Of a DNA stretch of 64,000 nucleotides, positions 9,308 to 18,723 are shown piece by piece. The first letter of the stretch is position 1. Each line of letters opens with the position of its first letter. Source of the stretch: Granulosicoccus sp965214025 (GTDB lineage: Bacteria; Pseudomonadota; Gammaproteobacteria; Granulosicoccales; Granulosicoccaceae). The translations under genes and the position numbers were made by a program. A model generated the notes under the pieces. It ran no database searches and was not told where the DNA came from. It was given only the letters and a program-made list of their open reading frames with translations. The DNA lies in assembly GCA_965214025.1 (NCBI GenBank), contig CBDCAW010000027.1, positions 1 to 64,000 on the forward strand, in the 5' to 3' direction.

Positions 9308-9820
9308 ATGATCAACTCGACCGGCCCGATCGAGCCGAGCGACCCGGACATGACCTGGACCCTCGCGACGATCGCAGAGCTGGATGCGCGTGCGATGCAC
9401 GATCTGCTGCGCCTGCGTTGCGAAGTATTCGTCGTAGAGCAAGCCTGCCCCTATCAGGATATCGATGGGCTCGACACGCTGCCGGATACCCGCCACCTCA
9501 TCGGCCGTCATGGTGCGCAGGTGGTGGCCTGCGCTCGCAGCCTGGTAAGCGGCGAACAGTCCGATGCGCCGGCCCGGCTCGGGCGCATCGTGGTTGCCAG
9601 GCAGTGGCGGGGCCGACGCCTCGCCTGTGCTCTGGTGCAACGGCTGCTGGCGGATCTGGCCGAACGGCATCCGCAGCGCGATGTGATCCTCGGTGCCCAG
9701 CTTCCGGCAATGGCGCTGTACGCAAGCTTCGGATTTCGCCCGGAGTCGCGCGAGTATCTCGAGGACGGTATACCTCATGTCGACATGCGCCTGACACGGC
9801 GCCCTGCGTCGGCGGAGTGA
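9308..9820 (+). CDS. ElaA-like GNAT acetyltransferase
   Basis: This GNAT-fold protein has 170 residues. LLRLRCEVFVVEQACPYQDI followed by DGLD is the typical ElaA signature. Then come VACARSL, LGRIVVARQWRGRRLACALVQ (the acetyl-CoA pyrophosphate loop in R/Q-x-x-G/R form) and a C-terminal ALYASFGFRPESREYLEDGIPHVDM. ElaA proteins are predicted N-acetyltransferases and the physiological substrate is not settled. The start may be ATG 9350 (MTWTLAT), which matches family length better; neither start has a strong ribosome site. Confidence 0.88.
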   Translation: MINSTGPIEPSDPDMTWTLATIAELDARAMHDLLRLRCEVFVVEQACPYQDIDGLDTLPDTRHLIGRHGAQVVACARSLVSGEQSDAPARLGRIVVARQWRGRRLACALVQRLLADLAERHPQRDVILGAQLPAMALYASFGFRPESREYLEDGIPHVDMRLTRRPASAE

Positions 9821-9927
9821 ACCGTGTCGACGCGACCAGACCAACCCAAGGCAAACAGAAACAGAACCCATGAAATCCAGTCAATTCAGGCCAAGTCTGG
9901 CCCGACAACACCGACCCGATACCTTAC

Positions 9928-10842
9928 ATGCGTAGTCTGCATATGCGAAGCCTACCCGCCACACCCTCGGGCGGAATCGTCCTGATGGTCCTGGCCACGT
10001 TCGTGTTCGCCACGCAGGACGTCATCACCAAGTCACTCGCGCAGTTGCTCCCCATCGGTCAGATCGTGTTCGTCCGGTTCACCGCATTCTTGCTGTTCAG
10101 CATGGTTCTCGCTTACCGAAGCGATGGGGTTCTGCACACATTGCGGTCCCGGGTTCCGGTCCGGCAATTCATTCGCTGTCTGATGATGTGTGGCGAAATT
10201 TCATTGTTCGTCCTGGCACTTCGCTATCTCGGCGTTGCCGAGACACACGCCCTGTTCGCCTGCTTTCCCCTGTTCGTGGCGGCGCTTTCGGTACCGCTTC
10301 TCGGGGAGCAGGTGGGCATACGCCGCTGGAGCGCGGTCATCATCGGATTGCTCGGAACACTGATCATCCTGCGTCCGGGCACCGCCGTGTTCAACGTACA
10401 TGCGCTGATTCCGCTGGCATGTGCCATCATCTATGCGCTGTACAACCTGCTCACACGCCAGGTCTCACGGCACGACAATTACCTGACATCCCTGCTCTGG
10501 TTCGGCCTGGTAGGAACACTCGCGTCGGCTGGCTTCGCGCTGTGGCAATGGCAGCCCGTGGACCACCAGGCCGGCATGTTGCTCGCCATGTTGTGCGTCG
10601 CATCGATCGCCTCTCACACAATGCTGATCAAGGCACTGCAACTCACCGAAGCCGTCGTACTGCAGCCATTTCACTACCTGGTACTACCGTGGGTCATGCT
10701 TGGCGGCTACCTCGTCTATGGTGAGACTCTCGACAACGCCGCCTTGCTCGGCGCCTGCGTCGTGGTCGGCAGCGGCGTGTATGTAGCCTGGCGAGAGTAT
10801 CGGCTCACTGCAGCTACAGGCTTGAACGGCTCATCCGGCTGA
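9928..10842 (+). CDS. EamA-family drug/metabolite transporter
   Basis: This 304-residue inner-membrane protein has about ten hydrophobic helices arranged as two EamA repeats. The first repeat begins near GIVLMVLATFVFATQDVITKSLA and the second near HALIPLACAIIYALYNLLTR. The N-terminal half carries the typical RF(T)AF segment after helix 2. DMT carriers export amino acids, nucleotides or drugs, and nothing here fixes the substrate. A second in-frame ATG at 9943 could be the true start. It stands alone between elaA and the cbb3 cluster. Confidence 0.85.
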   Translation: MRSLHMRSLPATPSGGIVLMVLATFVFATQDVITKSLAQLLPIGQIVFVRFTAFLLFSMVLAYRSDGVLHTLRSRVPVRQFIRCLMMCGEISLFVLALRYLGVAETHALFACFPLFVAALSVPLLGEQVGIRRWSAVIIGLLGTLIILRPGTAVFNVHALIPLACAIIYALYNLLTRQVSRHDNYLTSLLWFGLVGTLASAGFALWQWQPVDHQAGMLLAMLCVASIASHTMLIKALQLTEAVVLQPFHYLVLPWVMLGGYLVYGETLDNAALLGACVVVGSGVYVAWREYRLTAATGLNGSSG

Positions 10843-10974
10843 CCCATCCGGATTCGCTGGATCCATCGCCAGCCGGATTCGAGTGAGTGCACCAGACCAG
10901 GCACGTACGGAGCCACTTCATCGCCGAACGTCGCAGACATCCGTCTTTAATCTTCAGCGGTAAAAGGCAAGCCA

Positions 10975-10988
10975 AACTCGATCGAGTT
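10975..10988. promoter_or_regulatory. 14-base palindrome upstream of the cbb3 cluster
   Basis: AACTCGATCGAGTT is a perfect palindrome 25 bases before the CcoN start. It does not match the FNR/ANR consensus TTGAT-N4-ATCAA expected for many cbb3 operons. It may be an operator for another regulator or chance. Confidence 0.25.
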
Positions 10989-11013
10989 CCACCTTGCCGA
11001 CACACGCTGCTCC

Positions 11014-12690
11014 ATGACACCTGCGATAGCCTTCCTGCTCGCCATGACGTTCCTGATCTCGATCGGAGGCATCTTCCTGATGGTCTGGGGCCTGGCGAAC
11101 GATCAGTGGGGTGATGGCGAAGCGGCATCGCGCACCATCTTCGCCGAGGGTGAGGTCGGCAGGGTCGAAGACCCCGCCGTCACGGGCGTGCAGCGCAGGG
11201 CGCTGCAGGAAGAACGGGAAGCCGGCACGCTGGTGATCGACGAGGAGGAACTCGCCGAACGGCGCATCTACGACCGGTCCAGTCGTGAGCCCGTGCTTTG
11301 GTGGGTGACCTCATCAGTCGTCTGGCTGTTGCTCGGCTCGGTGTTCGGTGTGGTCGCCTCACTCAAGCTGCACCTGCCGGACTGGCTGGTGTCCGACGCG
11401 GTACTCACCTTTGGCAGGGTGCGCCCTGCCCACTTGAACGTAGTGGCCTACGGCTGGACCTCGATGGCGGGAGTCGGGGTGGGCCTGTGGCTGGTACCGC
11501 GCCTGTTCAAGACGGAGCTGGCGGGTGGACGTTACGCCACCGTCGGCGCCGTCCTGTGGAACATCGGCGTGACGGCCGGCACCATTGCCATTCTCGGTGG
11601 CTTCAGCGATGGTCTGGAATGGCTCGAGTTCCCGTGGCAGATCGACATCTTCCTGGTACTCGGCGGCGCACTGGCAGCCGTGCCGTTGCTGATGACGGTG
11701 GTACGCCGTCGCGTTCATCATCTGTACGTCAGTGCCTGGTACCTGATCGGTGCTCTCGTCTGGTTCCCGATGCTGTTCATCACCGCCAACGTGCCACAGC
11801 TGTTCATGGGTACCGAACAGGCGATTATGAACTGGTGGTTCGCGCACAACGTGCTCGGCCTGTGGATGACACCGCTGGGGCTGGCAGCTGCCTACTACTT
11901 CATCGCCAAGCTGACCGGTACACCGATCTATTCCTACACATTGTCGCTGATCGGCTTCTGGGCACTGGCACTGTTCTACAGCCAGGTGGGCGTGCATCAC
12001 CTGATTGGCGGACCGGTACCCACATGGCTGGCGACCTTGTCCATCGTGACCAGCGTGATGATGCTGATTCCGGTACTGGCAGTGGCCATCAACCATCACA
12101 TGACGGTAGCGCCGCGCTGGCGCATGGTATTGCACTCTCCCACGCTGCGCTTCGTGGTTGCCGGGGCGATGATGTACACCTTCGCCTCGGTGCAGGGTTC
12201 GATCGAGGCACTGCGCAGCGTCAACGCCGTCACGCATTTCACCCACTACACCGTGGCTCACGCCCACATGGGTGTGTACGGGTTCTTCTCGTTCGTGTTG
12301 TTCGGTTCCATCTACTTCATCCTGCCGCGGCTGGTGGCCTGGGAATGGCCGCATGCCTGGGCGATCAGCCTGCACTTCTGGCTCGTGTTCATCGGCTTCG
12401 GCATCTATTTCTGGCCATTGAGCATCGGTGGCTGGCTGCAGGGTACGGCGATGCTCGATGCCACGCGGCCGTTCATGGAATCGGTGAGGCTGACCATCCC
12501 CTATCTGCAAGCACGCTCGGTCGGTGGCACTCTGATGACCCTGGGGCATCTGGTATTCGCCAGCCATTTCTTCCTGGTGCTGTTCCGCATGGGGCCGGCA
12601 ACCGATGTGGCACCGAGACTCAGAGGCCGGATGTCGCTCGGCCGCCGAACCCGAGTGGTGAACGCGGCCGATACCGGAGGTGAAGCATGA
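11014..12690 (+). CDS. ccoN: cbb3-type cytochrome c oxidase subunit I with CcoS-like N-terminus
   Basis: This is the catalytic haem-copper subunit of a C-type oxidase, reducing O2 at the haem b3-CuB site. It has 558 residues. The first 60 form a separate unit: one helix (FLISIGGIFLMVWGLAN) followed by an acidic FAEGEVGRVEDPA, which resembles the small assembly protein CcoS. After a charged linker, about 12 helices follow with the expected ligands: His in RPAHLNVVAYGW (low-spin haem), His in WWFAHNVLGLW and the pair in VGVHHLIGGP (CuB), and HYTVAHAHMGVYGF (both haems). Its stop overlaps the ccoO start (ATGA). I saw no good ribosome site. Confidence 0.93.
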   Translation: MTPAIAFLLAMTFLISIGGIFLMVWGLANDQWGDGEAASRTIFAEGEVGRVEDPAVTGVQRRALQEEREAGTLVIDEEELAERRIYDRSSREPVLWWVTSSVVWLLLGSVFGVVASLKLHLPDWLVSDAVLTFGRVRPAHLNVVAYGWTSMAGVGVGLWLVPRLFKTELAGGRYATVGAVLWNIGVTAGTIAILGGFSDGLEWLEFPWQIDIFLVLGGALAAVPLLMTVVRRRVHHLYVSAWYLIGALVWFPMLFITANVPQLFMGTEQAIMNWWFAHNVLGLWMTPLGLAAAYYFIAKLTGTPIYSYTLSLIGFWALALFYSQVGVHHLIGGPVPTWLATLSIVTSVMMLIPVLAVAINHHMTVAPRWRMVLHSPTLRFVVAGAMMYTFASVQGSIEALRSVNAVTHFTHYTVAHAHMGVYGFFSFVLFGSIYFILPRLVAWEWPHAWAISLHFWLVFIGFGIYFWPLSIGGWLQGTAMLDATRPFMESVRLTIPYLQARSVGGTLMTLGHLVFASHFFLVLFRMGPATDVAPRLRGRMSLGRRTRVVNAADTGGEA

Positions 12691-13433
12691 CGCGCGCTCT
12701 GGGCATCATCGCAGGTACCGCTCTGATCCTGATGTATGCCAGCATGCTGTTGCTGGTGATGCCGGCGATCCAGCTGCGCACTGGCGAGAATCCGCCGGAA
12801 GACCTGAAGCCCTACACCGAAGACCAGCTTGCCGGCCGTGACCACTACGTGTCTCTGGGCTGTGTGTACTGCCATAGCCAGCAACCGCGCGATCCGTCAC
12901 TCGCTCCGGATTCGAAGCGGGGCTGGGGCAGGCCGTCGGTACCGACAGACTACAGCTACGACACCACGCACCTGCTCGGCACCATGCGGACCGGGCCCGA
13001 TCTGTTCAATATCGGCCAGCGCCAGCCGAGTGTCGACTGGCATCTGGCGCACCTGTATCAGCCGCGTGCGGTATCGCCGGGCAGCATCATGCCTGCCTAC
13101 CCTTTCCTGTTTCGCGAAACCGACTACCTGGCTGAAGGCCAGATCGAGGTCAAGCTGCCACCGGAATATGCACCGGACGTAGGCTTCATCACACCGACCC
13201 GGGAAGGGCTCGAACTGGTCGAGTATCTGGTCGGGCTTGATCACACCTACCCGGCGGAGGAACTGCCGGAAGCCGAAGAGTCAGCCGAAGAGTCAGCCGA
13301 AGAGTCAGCCGAAGAGTCAGCCGAGGATCAGGCCGACGATCAGGCCGCTGGGCAGGATGATGTGCCGGCGAACGGTACAGCCGCGACGGCTACCCGTCTG
13401 GAAATTCTCACGCCGTCAGGTACCGCGCTATGA
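12687..13433 (+). CDS. ccoO: cbb3-type oxidase mono-haem cytochrome c subunit
   Basis: This 248-residue subunit passes electrons to CcoN. One N-terminal anchor (IIAGTALILMYASMLLLVMPA) is followed by a cytochrome c domain with the haem site CVYCHSQQ and the conserved TMRTGPDLFNIGQR. A Met in SPGSIMPAYPFLF is the likely sixth ligand. The last 45 residues after YLVGLDH are not typical: a Glu/Ser/Ala stretch built from a 12-base repeat, then an Asp/Ala-rich tail. It overlaps ccoN by 4 bases, and its own stop overlaps the next start (ATGA). Confidence 0.94.
   Translation: MTRALGIIAGTALILMYASMLLLVMPAIQLRTGENPPEDLKPYTEDQLAGRDHYVSLGCVYCHSQQPRDPSLAPDSKRGWGRPSVPTDYSYDTTHLLGTMRTGPDLFNIGQRQPSVDWHLAHLYQPRAVSPGSIMPAYPFLFRETDYLAEGQIEVKLPPEYAPDVGFITPTREGLELVEYLVGLDHTYPAEELPEAEESAEESAEESAEESAEDQADDQAAGQDDVPANGTAATATRLEILTPSGTAL
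13272..13319 (+). repeat. Four perfect 12-base tandem repeats in ccoO
   Basis: The unit GCCGAAGAGTCA is repeated four times without mismatch and encodes Ala-Glu-Glu-Ser repeats in the C-terminal tail of CcoO. The period is a multiple of three, so copy-number change alters length but not frame. Confidence 0.95.
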
Positions 13434-14083
13434 ACAACGATGACAAGATCCGTGCAGGAGATCCGATTCGCGAAGAGGACCTGCAAAGCAATGCGGTGCC
13501 GGTGGATCGCGCCTACGAGCGCGAGAACTATGAACCCGCCGAGCTGAAGAACCCGCTACCCAGGTGGTTCGCGGTCATGTCCGTCGGGTTCGTGATATGG
13601 GGGGCGAGCTACTTCTTCATGCAAGGGTTCACACCAGCCGATGCCGGTGACCTGCGCAGTGCACCACCGGCAGCAGGCAGCGAACCGGTGGATGGCGGTA
13701 CCGTCTACGCCGCCAATTGCGTGGCCTGCCATCAAGCATCGGGCGCTGGCCTGGCCGGTGCGTTCCCGCCGCTGGACGGCTCCGGCTGGGTGCTGGCGGA
13801 TGCCGAGTTGCCCGCACAGATTCTTGTGCATGGAGTGCAGGGGCCGATGGAGGTGATGGGCAATCAATACAATGGCGTCATGCCGTCGATGGCTCACCTG
13901 TCGAACGCGGAACTCGCGGCGGTGCTGACCTACATTCGCAGCAGCTGGTCGAACTCGGCCTCACCTGTGGACGAGCAGCTGTTCGTGGAGGCGCGCGAAC
14001 GATTCGGGGAACGTGACCCGTGGGCCGGTGGTGACGAGCTGATCGAGGAAGTGGGCAAGCCGCTGATGGCGGGCGGCAGCTGA
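13430..14083 (+). CDS. Mono-haem CcoP-like cytochrome c subunit
   Basis: The protein has 217 residues: a hydrophilic N-terminus, one helix (WFAVMSVGFVIWGASYFFM), then one cytochrome c domain with the haem site CVACHQASGAG and a Met ligand in NQYNGVMPSM. Classical CcoP has two CxxCH sites and about 300 residues, so this is a shortened third subunit carrying one haem. It is joined to ccoO by an ATGA overlap. In function it should take electrons from a soluble donor and pass them to the CcoO-CcoN core, inferred from position. Confidence 0.85.
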   Translation: MNNDDKIRAGDPIREEDLQSNAVPVDRAYERENYEPAELKNPLPRWFAVMSVGFVIWGASYFFMQGFTPADAGDLRSAPPAAGSEPVDGGTVYAANCVACHQASGAGLAGAFPPLDGSGWVLADAELPAQILVHGVQGPMEVMGNQYNGVMPSMAHLSNAELAAVLTYIRSSWSNSASPVDEQLFVEARERFGERDPWAGGDELIEEVGKPLMAGGS

Positions 14084-14152
14084 TAATCCTGCTGGAGCTC
14101 GAGGTCATCGCGATGGACGGTACCATCGACGCAATTAGCCTGAGGCAAGGTA

Positions 14153-16447
14153 TTGGCGCCACCGGGTACTGATTCAGCGCCCATCGATGGCGAACTTCGT
14201 GAAAGTGCCTTCGCGGTCGAGGGCATGTTCTGCGGGGGCTGTGCCGCCACAGTGGAACGTACGCTGCGACGCCTGCCCGGCGTGCACGATGTGAACGTCT
14301 CGTTCCTGGGTGATTCCGCCGTGGTTCGCCATGAACCGGGGCAGGTTGCCACGCAAGATCTGCACACCTGTATCGAAAGCCTCGGCTACGTCACTCGCTC
14401 TCTCGATGATCCGGCATTGGCGGTCTCACAGACGCACTTCGAGCGCCAGCTGCGCATGCGCCTGGGTCTGGCCGTCGGCCTGGGAATGTGGGTGATGATG
14501 GCCAGCGTGGTGCGGCTGTTCACCGACATCCCTGCACCCCTGGCCTGGTGGGTCGGGGCACTGGCAGGCATGGTGTCTGTGCCCGTGCTGCTGTACTCGG
14601 GTTGGCCCTTCCTGCGGCTCGGCTGGCATGGCCTGCGACAGCGCGTACCCGGCATGGAGAGTCTGATCCTGCTCGCTACCGTCGCCTCGGTCGCAGGTTC
14701 CCTGGTGGCGCTCGCCCGCGGCAGCTCCGATGTCTGGTTCGACGTGCCGGTGATGCTGATCATGTTTCAGCTGATCGCGCGGCTCAGTGAATTTCGCACC
14801 CGGCGGCGGGCGGCCGACACCGTCAGGGCCATGCTTGATCTGTCACCCGTGCAGGCACGGCGCATCTCGGACGGCGACGAACCCCGTATGGTGCCGTTGC
14901 GCGAATTGCACACGGGAGACACGATCGATGTCCGTGCCGGTGAACGAATCCCGGTCGATGGCATGGTGCTGGCCGGCATGGCCATGGTCGATTCGGCCCT
15001 GATGACCGGTGAATCACAGCCGGTGTCGATCGGCGCCGGCGATCCGGTCGTGGCAGGTACCTTGAATGTGGATGGCTTACTGCGCATACAGGTCGAGGCC
15101 GCGTTGGGCGAGCGGCGCATGGACGTGCTCGCCGGTGCCGTCGGCCGCATGCTCAATGCCAAGAGCGACCTGATGAACCTGGCGGATCGGGTGGCTGCCG
15201 TGCTGGTGCCTGCCCTCGCGGTATCGGCACTGCTGGCATTCGCGCTGGCGATCGCAGGAGGGGCCACTTGGCACGATGCGTTCTCCCGCGCTCTCGCGGC
15301 GCTCGTGGTCAGCTGCCCCTGCGCGTTGTCTCTGGCGGTACCGCTGGTGGTATCGATCACCGCGGCTACCGCGACGAGACACGGCCTGTTGTTGCGCGAT
15401 CCATCCGCTCTGGAGCTGGCCGGCCGGCTCGACACCGTCGTGTTCGACAAGACCGGCACCTTGACAGACGGACAGCCTTGCGTGGTTCGGGTTGCCTCGC
15501 GGCCGGGCACGAGCGCATCGAGGGTCATGCATCTCGCAGCGCTGACAGGCACCGGCTCCAATCACCCACTGATGCAAGCCATACGCACAGCCGCCAACCA
15601 GTCGGCAGATGACGCCGCGACGGAGGCGGGCGAGCACGACCAGAGCGTTATCCTCGAGCAACGGGAGGAGGCCGGTGGTGGGGTCAGCGCGAGGCTGGCC
15701 GATGGGTCCACATTGCGTGCTGGCTCACGTCGGTGGTTGCGCGATCAGTGCGATGCGCCGACGAGCGCTGAATTCGATCGCCTCGACGTCTCGGGTACGG
15801 GTAGTACGGTATGGCTTTCGCATGATGATCGCCTGCTCGGCATGATCGAAGTGGAAGATACGTTGCGGGCAGATGCCCCTGCCTTGCTCGAGGCACTACG
15901 CCGGCAGGGTCTGGACGTGATCATCCTCAGCGGCGATCGGCCGGTGGCGGTGCAGGCGATCGCCGAGCCGTTGGGCATCAACTGGCAGGCGGCGATGTCG
16001 CCACAGGGCAAGGCTGATGAGGTCAAGCGACTGGCCGAGGCGGGTCAGGTGGTGGCTTTCGTCGGTGACGGCCTCAACGATGCCCCTGCCCTGGCGGCGG
16101 CACCGATCGGCATCGCCACCGGTGAGGCCTGCGACCTGGCGAAAAGTGCGGCTGCCATGGCATTGCTCGATAACACGCTGGCACGCGTGGATCAGGCGCT
16201 CTCGCTGGTACGACGGGCATCGCGTGTTTTGCGCCAGAACCTTTTCTGGGCCTTGATCTACAACGCGCTCATGCTACCGGCGGCGATCCTGGGCTACGTG
16301 CATCCCATCATGGCGATCATCGCGATGGGCCTGAGTTCATTGTCGGTAACGCTCAATTCTGCAAGGCTGGGAGGCCGTTCGAGGATAGCCTGCCGGGTAG
16401 CCGATCCGGCGACCGGCTCACCGCTGCTAAGCCCTTCGACGTCATGA
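14153..16447 (+). CDS. ccoI: CcoI-type copper-translocating P1B ATPase
   Basis: The protein has 764 residues and probably exports copper for insertion into the cbb3 oxidase. An N-terminal metal-binding domain has the GMFCGGCA motif. About eight helices surround the CPC signature (VVSCPCALSLAVPL). The TGE loop (SALMTGESQPV), the phosphorylated Asp in VFDKTGTLTDG, and the hinge VGDGLNDAPALAA are all present. Translation begins at a TTG (14153) with GAGG 7 bases upstream; no ATG lies before the metal site. It follows the oxidase genes by 69 bases, the usual place for ccoI. The accessory genes ccoG and ccoH are absent. Confidence 0.92.
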   Translation: MAPPGTDSAPIDGELRESAFAVEGMFCGGCAATVERTLRRLPGVHDVNVSFLGDSAVVRHEPGQVATQDLHTCIESLGYVTRSLDDPALAVSQTHFERQLRMRLGLAVGLGMWVMMASVVRLFTDIPAPLAWWVGALAGMVSVPVLLYSGWPFLRLGWHGLRQRVPGMESLILLATVASVAGSLVALARGSSDVWFDVPVMLIMFQLIARLSEFRTRRRAADTVRAMLDLSPVQARRISDGDEPRMVPLRELHTGDTIDVRAGERIPVDGMVLAGMAMVDSALMTGESQPVSIGAGDPVVAGTLNVDGLLRIQVEAALGERRMDVLAGAVGRMLNAKSDLMNLADRVAAVLVPALAVSALLAFALAIAGGATWHDAFSRALAALVVSCPCALSLAVPLVVSITAATATRHGLLLRDPSALELAGRLDTVVFDKTGTLTDGQPCVVRVASRPGTSASRVMHLAALTGTGSNHPLMQAIRTAANQSADDAATEAGEHDQSVILEQREEAGGGVSARLADGSTLRAGSRRWLRDQCDAPTSAEFDRLDVSGTGSTVWLSHDDRLLGMIEVEDTLRADAPALLEALRRQGLDVIILSGDRPVAVQAIAEPLGINWQAAMSPQGKADEVKRLAEAGQVVAFVGDGLNDAPALAAAPIGIATGEACDLAKSAAAMALLDNTLARVDQALSLVRRASRVLRQNLFWALIYNALMLPAAILGYVHPIMAIIAMGLSSLSVTLNSARLGGRSRIACRVADPATGSPLLSPSTS

Positions 16448-16538
16448 CCTGAAGGTGAACCCCGGACACGTGTGGTACGCGTATTGCTGCTCCCGGGGCC
16501 TCGGGTGGATTGACGACAGGCCTTGGCGGCACGATTGC

Positions 16539-17651
16539 ATGAGTGAGCGAACCAGACTTCTCCGGCACGTGCTTCATTCCGGCGCCTGCCTCGCTCTTGT
16601 CAGCGCCTGCGCGACGCCGCCCACGGTCGACAATTCCCCTGAAGTTGCCACCGCCGTGACAGTGGCGAAGGTGCGCAACCTGGGTTTCAGGGGATTCTTC
16701 GCAAGCGATGGCGAAGAAACACTGTGGACGATGCCAGACCGGCAGCGTCGTGACCATGCCTACAAGCTGACCGGCCAGGTGCCTGACTTCTTCGCCCCCA
16801 GGGAAGACGTCAGCCAGATCGTTCGGCTCGACGACCGGCTACGGTGGTCGCTGGACAACCGGAAGCAGCGATATCGGCAATGCGAGCTGTCGGGTTGCCG
16901 TGGCAACTTCGAGCTACCCGGCGTCGAACCTGATTTCGATGATGAAGATGCCGTCGTGTACGACGAAAGCGAGTGCATCGTGAAACCCGTGCGCAACGAC
17001 CTGGACGTGATCAAGACAGGCGAGCGACGCATCATCAATGGTTTTTCGACGGAGGAGTACCGGGTCACGTGGACGATGGTGGTCGTGGACCAGAAGGAAC
17101 GCACTACCCGCAACGTCGTATCATCCACCGTGTGGACGACAAATGACGGCGATCTGGCAGCACAGGCGGGGCGTATACGGAACAGCTTCGAAGCAGCCCA
17201 TGTCGGTGCCACGAAAACCACTACCTTGACCCCCTTGGGCAGGGCATTCCCACCGGAGGCGATGACGATCGTGCAGGAGAACCTGATCGACACGCTACCC
17301 AGGGACATGCAGGCCTGGGTCACTGACGCAGCCATGCGAGCCCCGACCATCGAGGGCCTGCCCATCTCGACGAAGGTCACCTGGAGCGCGAGGGCTGAAG
17401 CCTGTGGTGAGGCGAAAATGGCGGTGGCTGAAGAGAGAGACAGGCTCCAGACCGATAGCGTCACCGGTCTGCTTTCGTCCATGGGCGAGCAGATTCTCGA
17501 CCAGAAGCCTGACGCTGCGAAGGAGCGCGAGCATCAGCAGATTGCCTTGAAAACAGTGTTCGCCTACGTTCGCGAGGTGCAGAGCGTCACGATACAACCG
17601 GTGAGGATGAGCAAGATGCAGGTACCCGGAGGGTATACGCTGGACCCATGA
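16539..17651 (+). CDS. Predicted lipoprotein of unknown function
   Basis: I do not recognise a family. From ATG 16539 the protein has 370 residues and begins with a lipoprotein signal ending LALVSACAT, with the lipidated Cys about 23 residues in. The mature part is hydrophilic, with a Cys pair around RQCELSGCRGNFELPG, an acidic patch DFDDEDAVVYDESEC, and a beta-rich middle (IINGFSTEEYRVTWTMVVVDQ) that could be a lipocalin-like or DUF4412-like fold; this is a guess. Its stop overlaps the start of the serine hydrolase (ATGA), so the two are translationally coupled. The frame is open from 16455, without support for an earlier start. Confidence 0.7.
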   Translation: MSERTRLLRHVLHSGACLALVSACATPPTVDNSPEVATAVTVAKVRNLGFRGFFASDGEETLWTMPDRQRRDHAYKLTGQVPDFFAPREDVSQIVRLDDRLRWSLDNRKQRYRQCELSGCRGNFELPGVEPDFDDEDAVVYDESECIVKPVRNDLDVIKTGERRIINGFSTEEYRVTWTMVVVDQKERTTRNVVSSTVWTTNDGDLAAQAGRIRNSFEAAHVGATKTTTLTPLGRAFPPEAMTIVQENLIDTLPRDMQAWVTDAAMRAPTIEGLPISTKVTWSARAEACGEAKMAVAEERDRLQTDSVTGLLSSMGEQILDQKPDAAKEREHQQIALKTVFAYVREVQSVTIQPVRMSKMQVPGGYTLDP

Positions 17652-18715
17652 TCGATGACATTGACGAACCACTAATGGCCTTCCAGCGTCGCAAGGCCCT
17701 GGCGACACTGGCAGGGGCTGCCCTGCTGCCGATGGCCCGCGGCAGCAGGGCGGCCGTTGCAGACGTGCCGCTCGACAGTGCCGTTTTCGAACAGGTGTCC
17801 GATCGAGCGCGTTCCCTGCAGCAGTTGCACTCCCTGATCATTCGTCAGCATGGCGGAACCTTGCTGGCCGAGGCCTTGCGCGGACCACCGGTGGATCAAC
17901 CGGTCAACATCAAGTCAGTGTCGAAGACGCTGGTGGCCACCCTGACGGGCATCGCACTCGATCGCGGCGAGTTCGACAGCGTCGACCGGACCCTGGGCGA
18001 ACTGGTGCCGGAGCTGATACCGAAACAGGCCACGGAAGGTGTATCGGATATCAGCATCGCGAACCTGCTCGGCATGCAGGCCGGGCTGGAGCGAACGTCC
18101 GGCCCTTACTACAACACCTGGGTAAACAGCGACAACTGGATCGATCATGTGCTGACACGACCCTTCGTCGCGGAGCCCGGCTCCCGAATGCTGTATTCGA
18201 CCGGCAGTTACCACGTACTCGGAGCCGTGCTGACGCGTTTGACCGGCAAGGCCCTGCCCTCGCTGGCACGGCAGTGGCTCGGCCGGCCGTTGGGCATAGA
18301 GTTTCCCGGCTGGACGAAAGACCCGCAAGGTTACTATCTGGGCGGCAACGAGATGTCCCTGTCGCCGGAGGCGCTCGCCGATCTGGGGGAGGTGTTCCGC
18401 CTCGGAGGAAGGTGGAACGGCAGGAGCGTGATCAGTCAGGATTGGATAGAAGCGGCCTGGACGCCAAGCACCCGATCGCCCTGGTCGGGGCACGATTATG
18501 GTTACGGATGGTTCCTGACCCGCCTGCAGGGAGAGCAGGTGGCGTATGCGAGGGGCTACGGTGGCCAGCTGGTCTATGTGATGCCATCGAAGGCACTGAC
18601 GGTGGTGATCACATCGGACATCAACACCCCGGCACGTTCAGGCGGCTACATCGATGAACTACACGAGTTATTCGCCAACGTGATCGTACCCGCCGTCGAA
18701 CCTGCTGATCAGTGA
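17648..18715 (+). CDS. Serine hydrolase, class C beta-lactamase family
   Basis: This 355-residue protein has the S12-family penicillin-binding fold. The nucleophile Ser is in KSVSKTL (SxxK). The second motif reads LYSTGSYHVLG, with YST where AmpC enzymes have YxN, a variant common in esterase-like and nylon-oligomer-hydrolase-like members. The third motif region is ARGYGGQLVYVMP. The N-terminus FQRRKALATLAGAALLP looks like a Tat or Sec signal, so it acts outside the cytoplasm. It is coupled by an ATGA overlap to the lipoprotein before it. Substrate unknown. Confidence 0.87.
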   Translation: MIDDIDEPLMAFQRRKALATLAGAALLPMARGSRAAVADVPLDSAVFEQVSDRARSLQQLHSLIIRQHGGTLLAEALRGPPVDQPVNIKSVSKTLVATLTGIALDRGEFDSVDRTLGELVPELIPKQATEGVSDISIANLLGMQAGLERTSGPYYNTWVNSDNWIDHVLTRPFVAEPGSRMLYSTGSYHVLGAVLTRLTGKALPSLARQWLGRPLGIEFPGWTKDPQGYYLGGNEMSLSPEALADLGEVFRLGGRWNGRSVISQDWIEAAWTPSTRSPWSGHDYGYGWFLTRLQGEQVAYARGYGGQLVYVMPSKALTVVITSDINTPARSGGYIDELHELFANVIVPAVEPADQ

Positions 18716-18723
18716 ATGAGTCG

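Noticed and set aside
10843..11013. FNR/ANR box expected before the cbb3 operon
   Set aside because: No TTGAT-N4-ATCAA match was found; only an unrelated 14-base palindrome.
11359..12567. 402-residue open frame antisense to ccoN
   Set aside because: It mirrors codon bias of the real gene, is rich in His/Gln/Arg, and has no recognisable domain.
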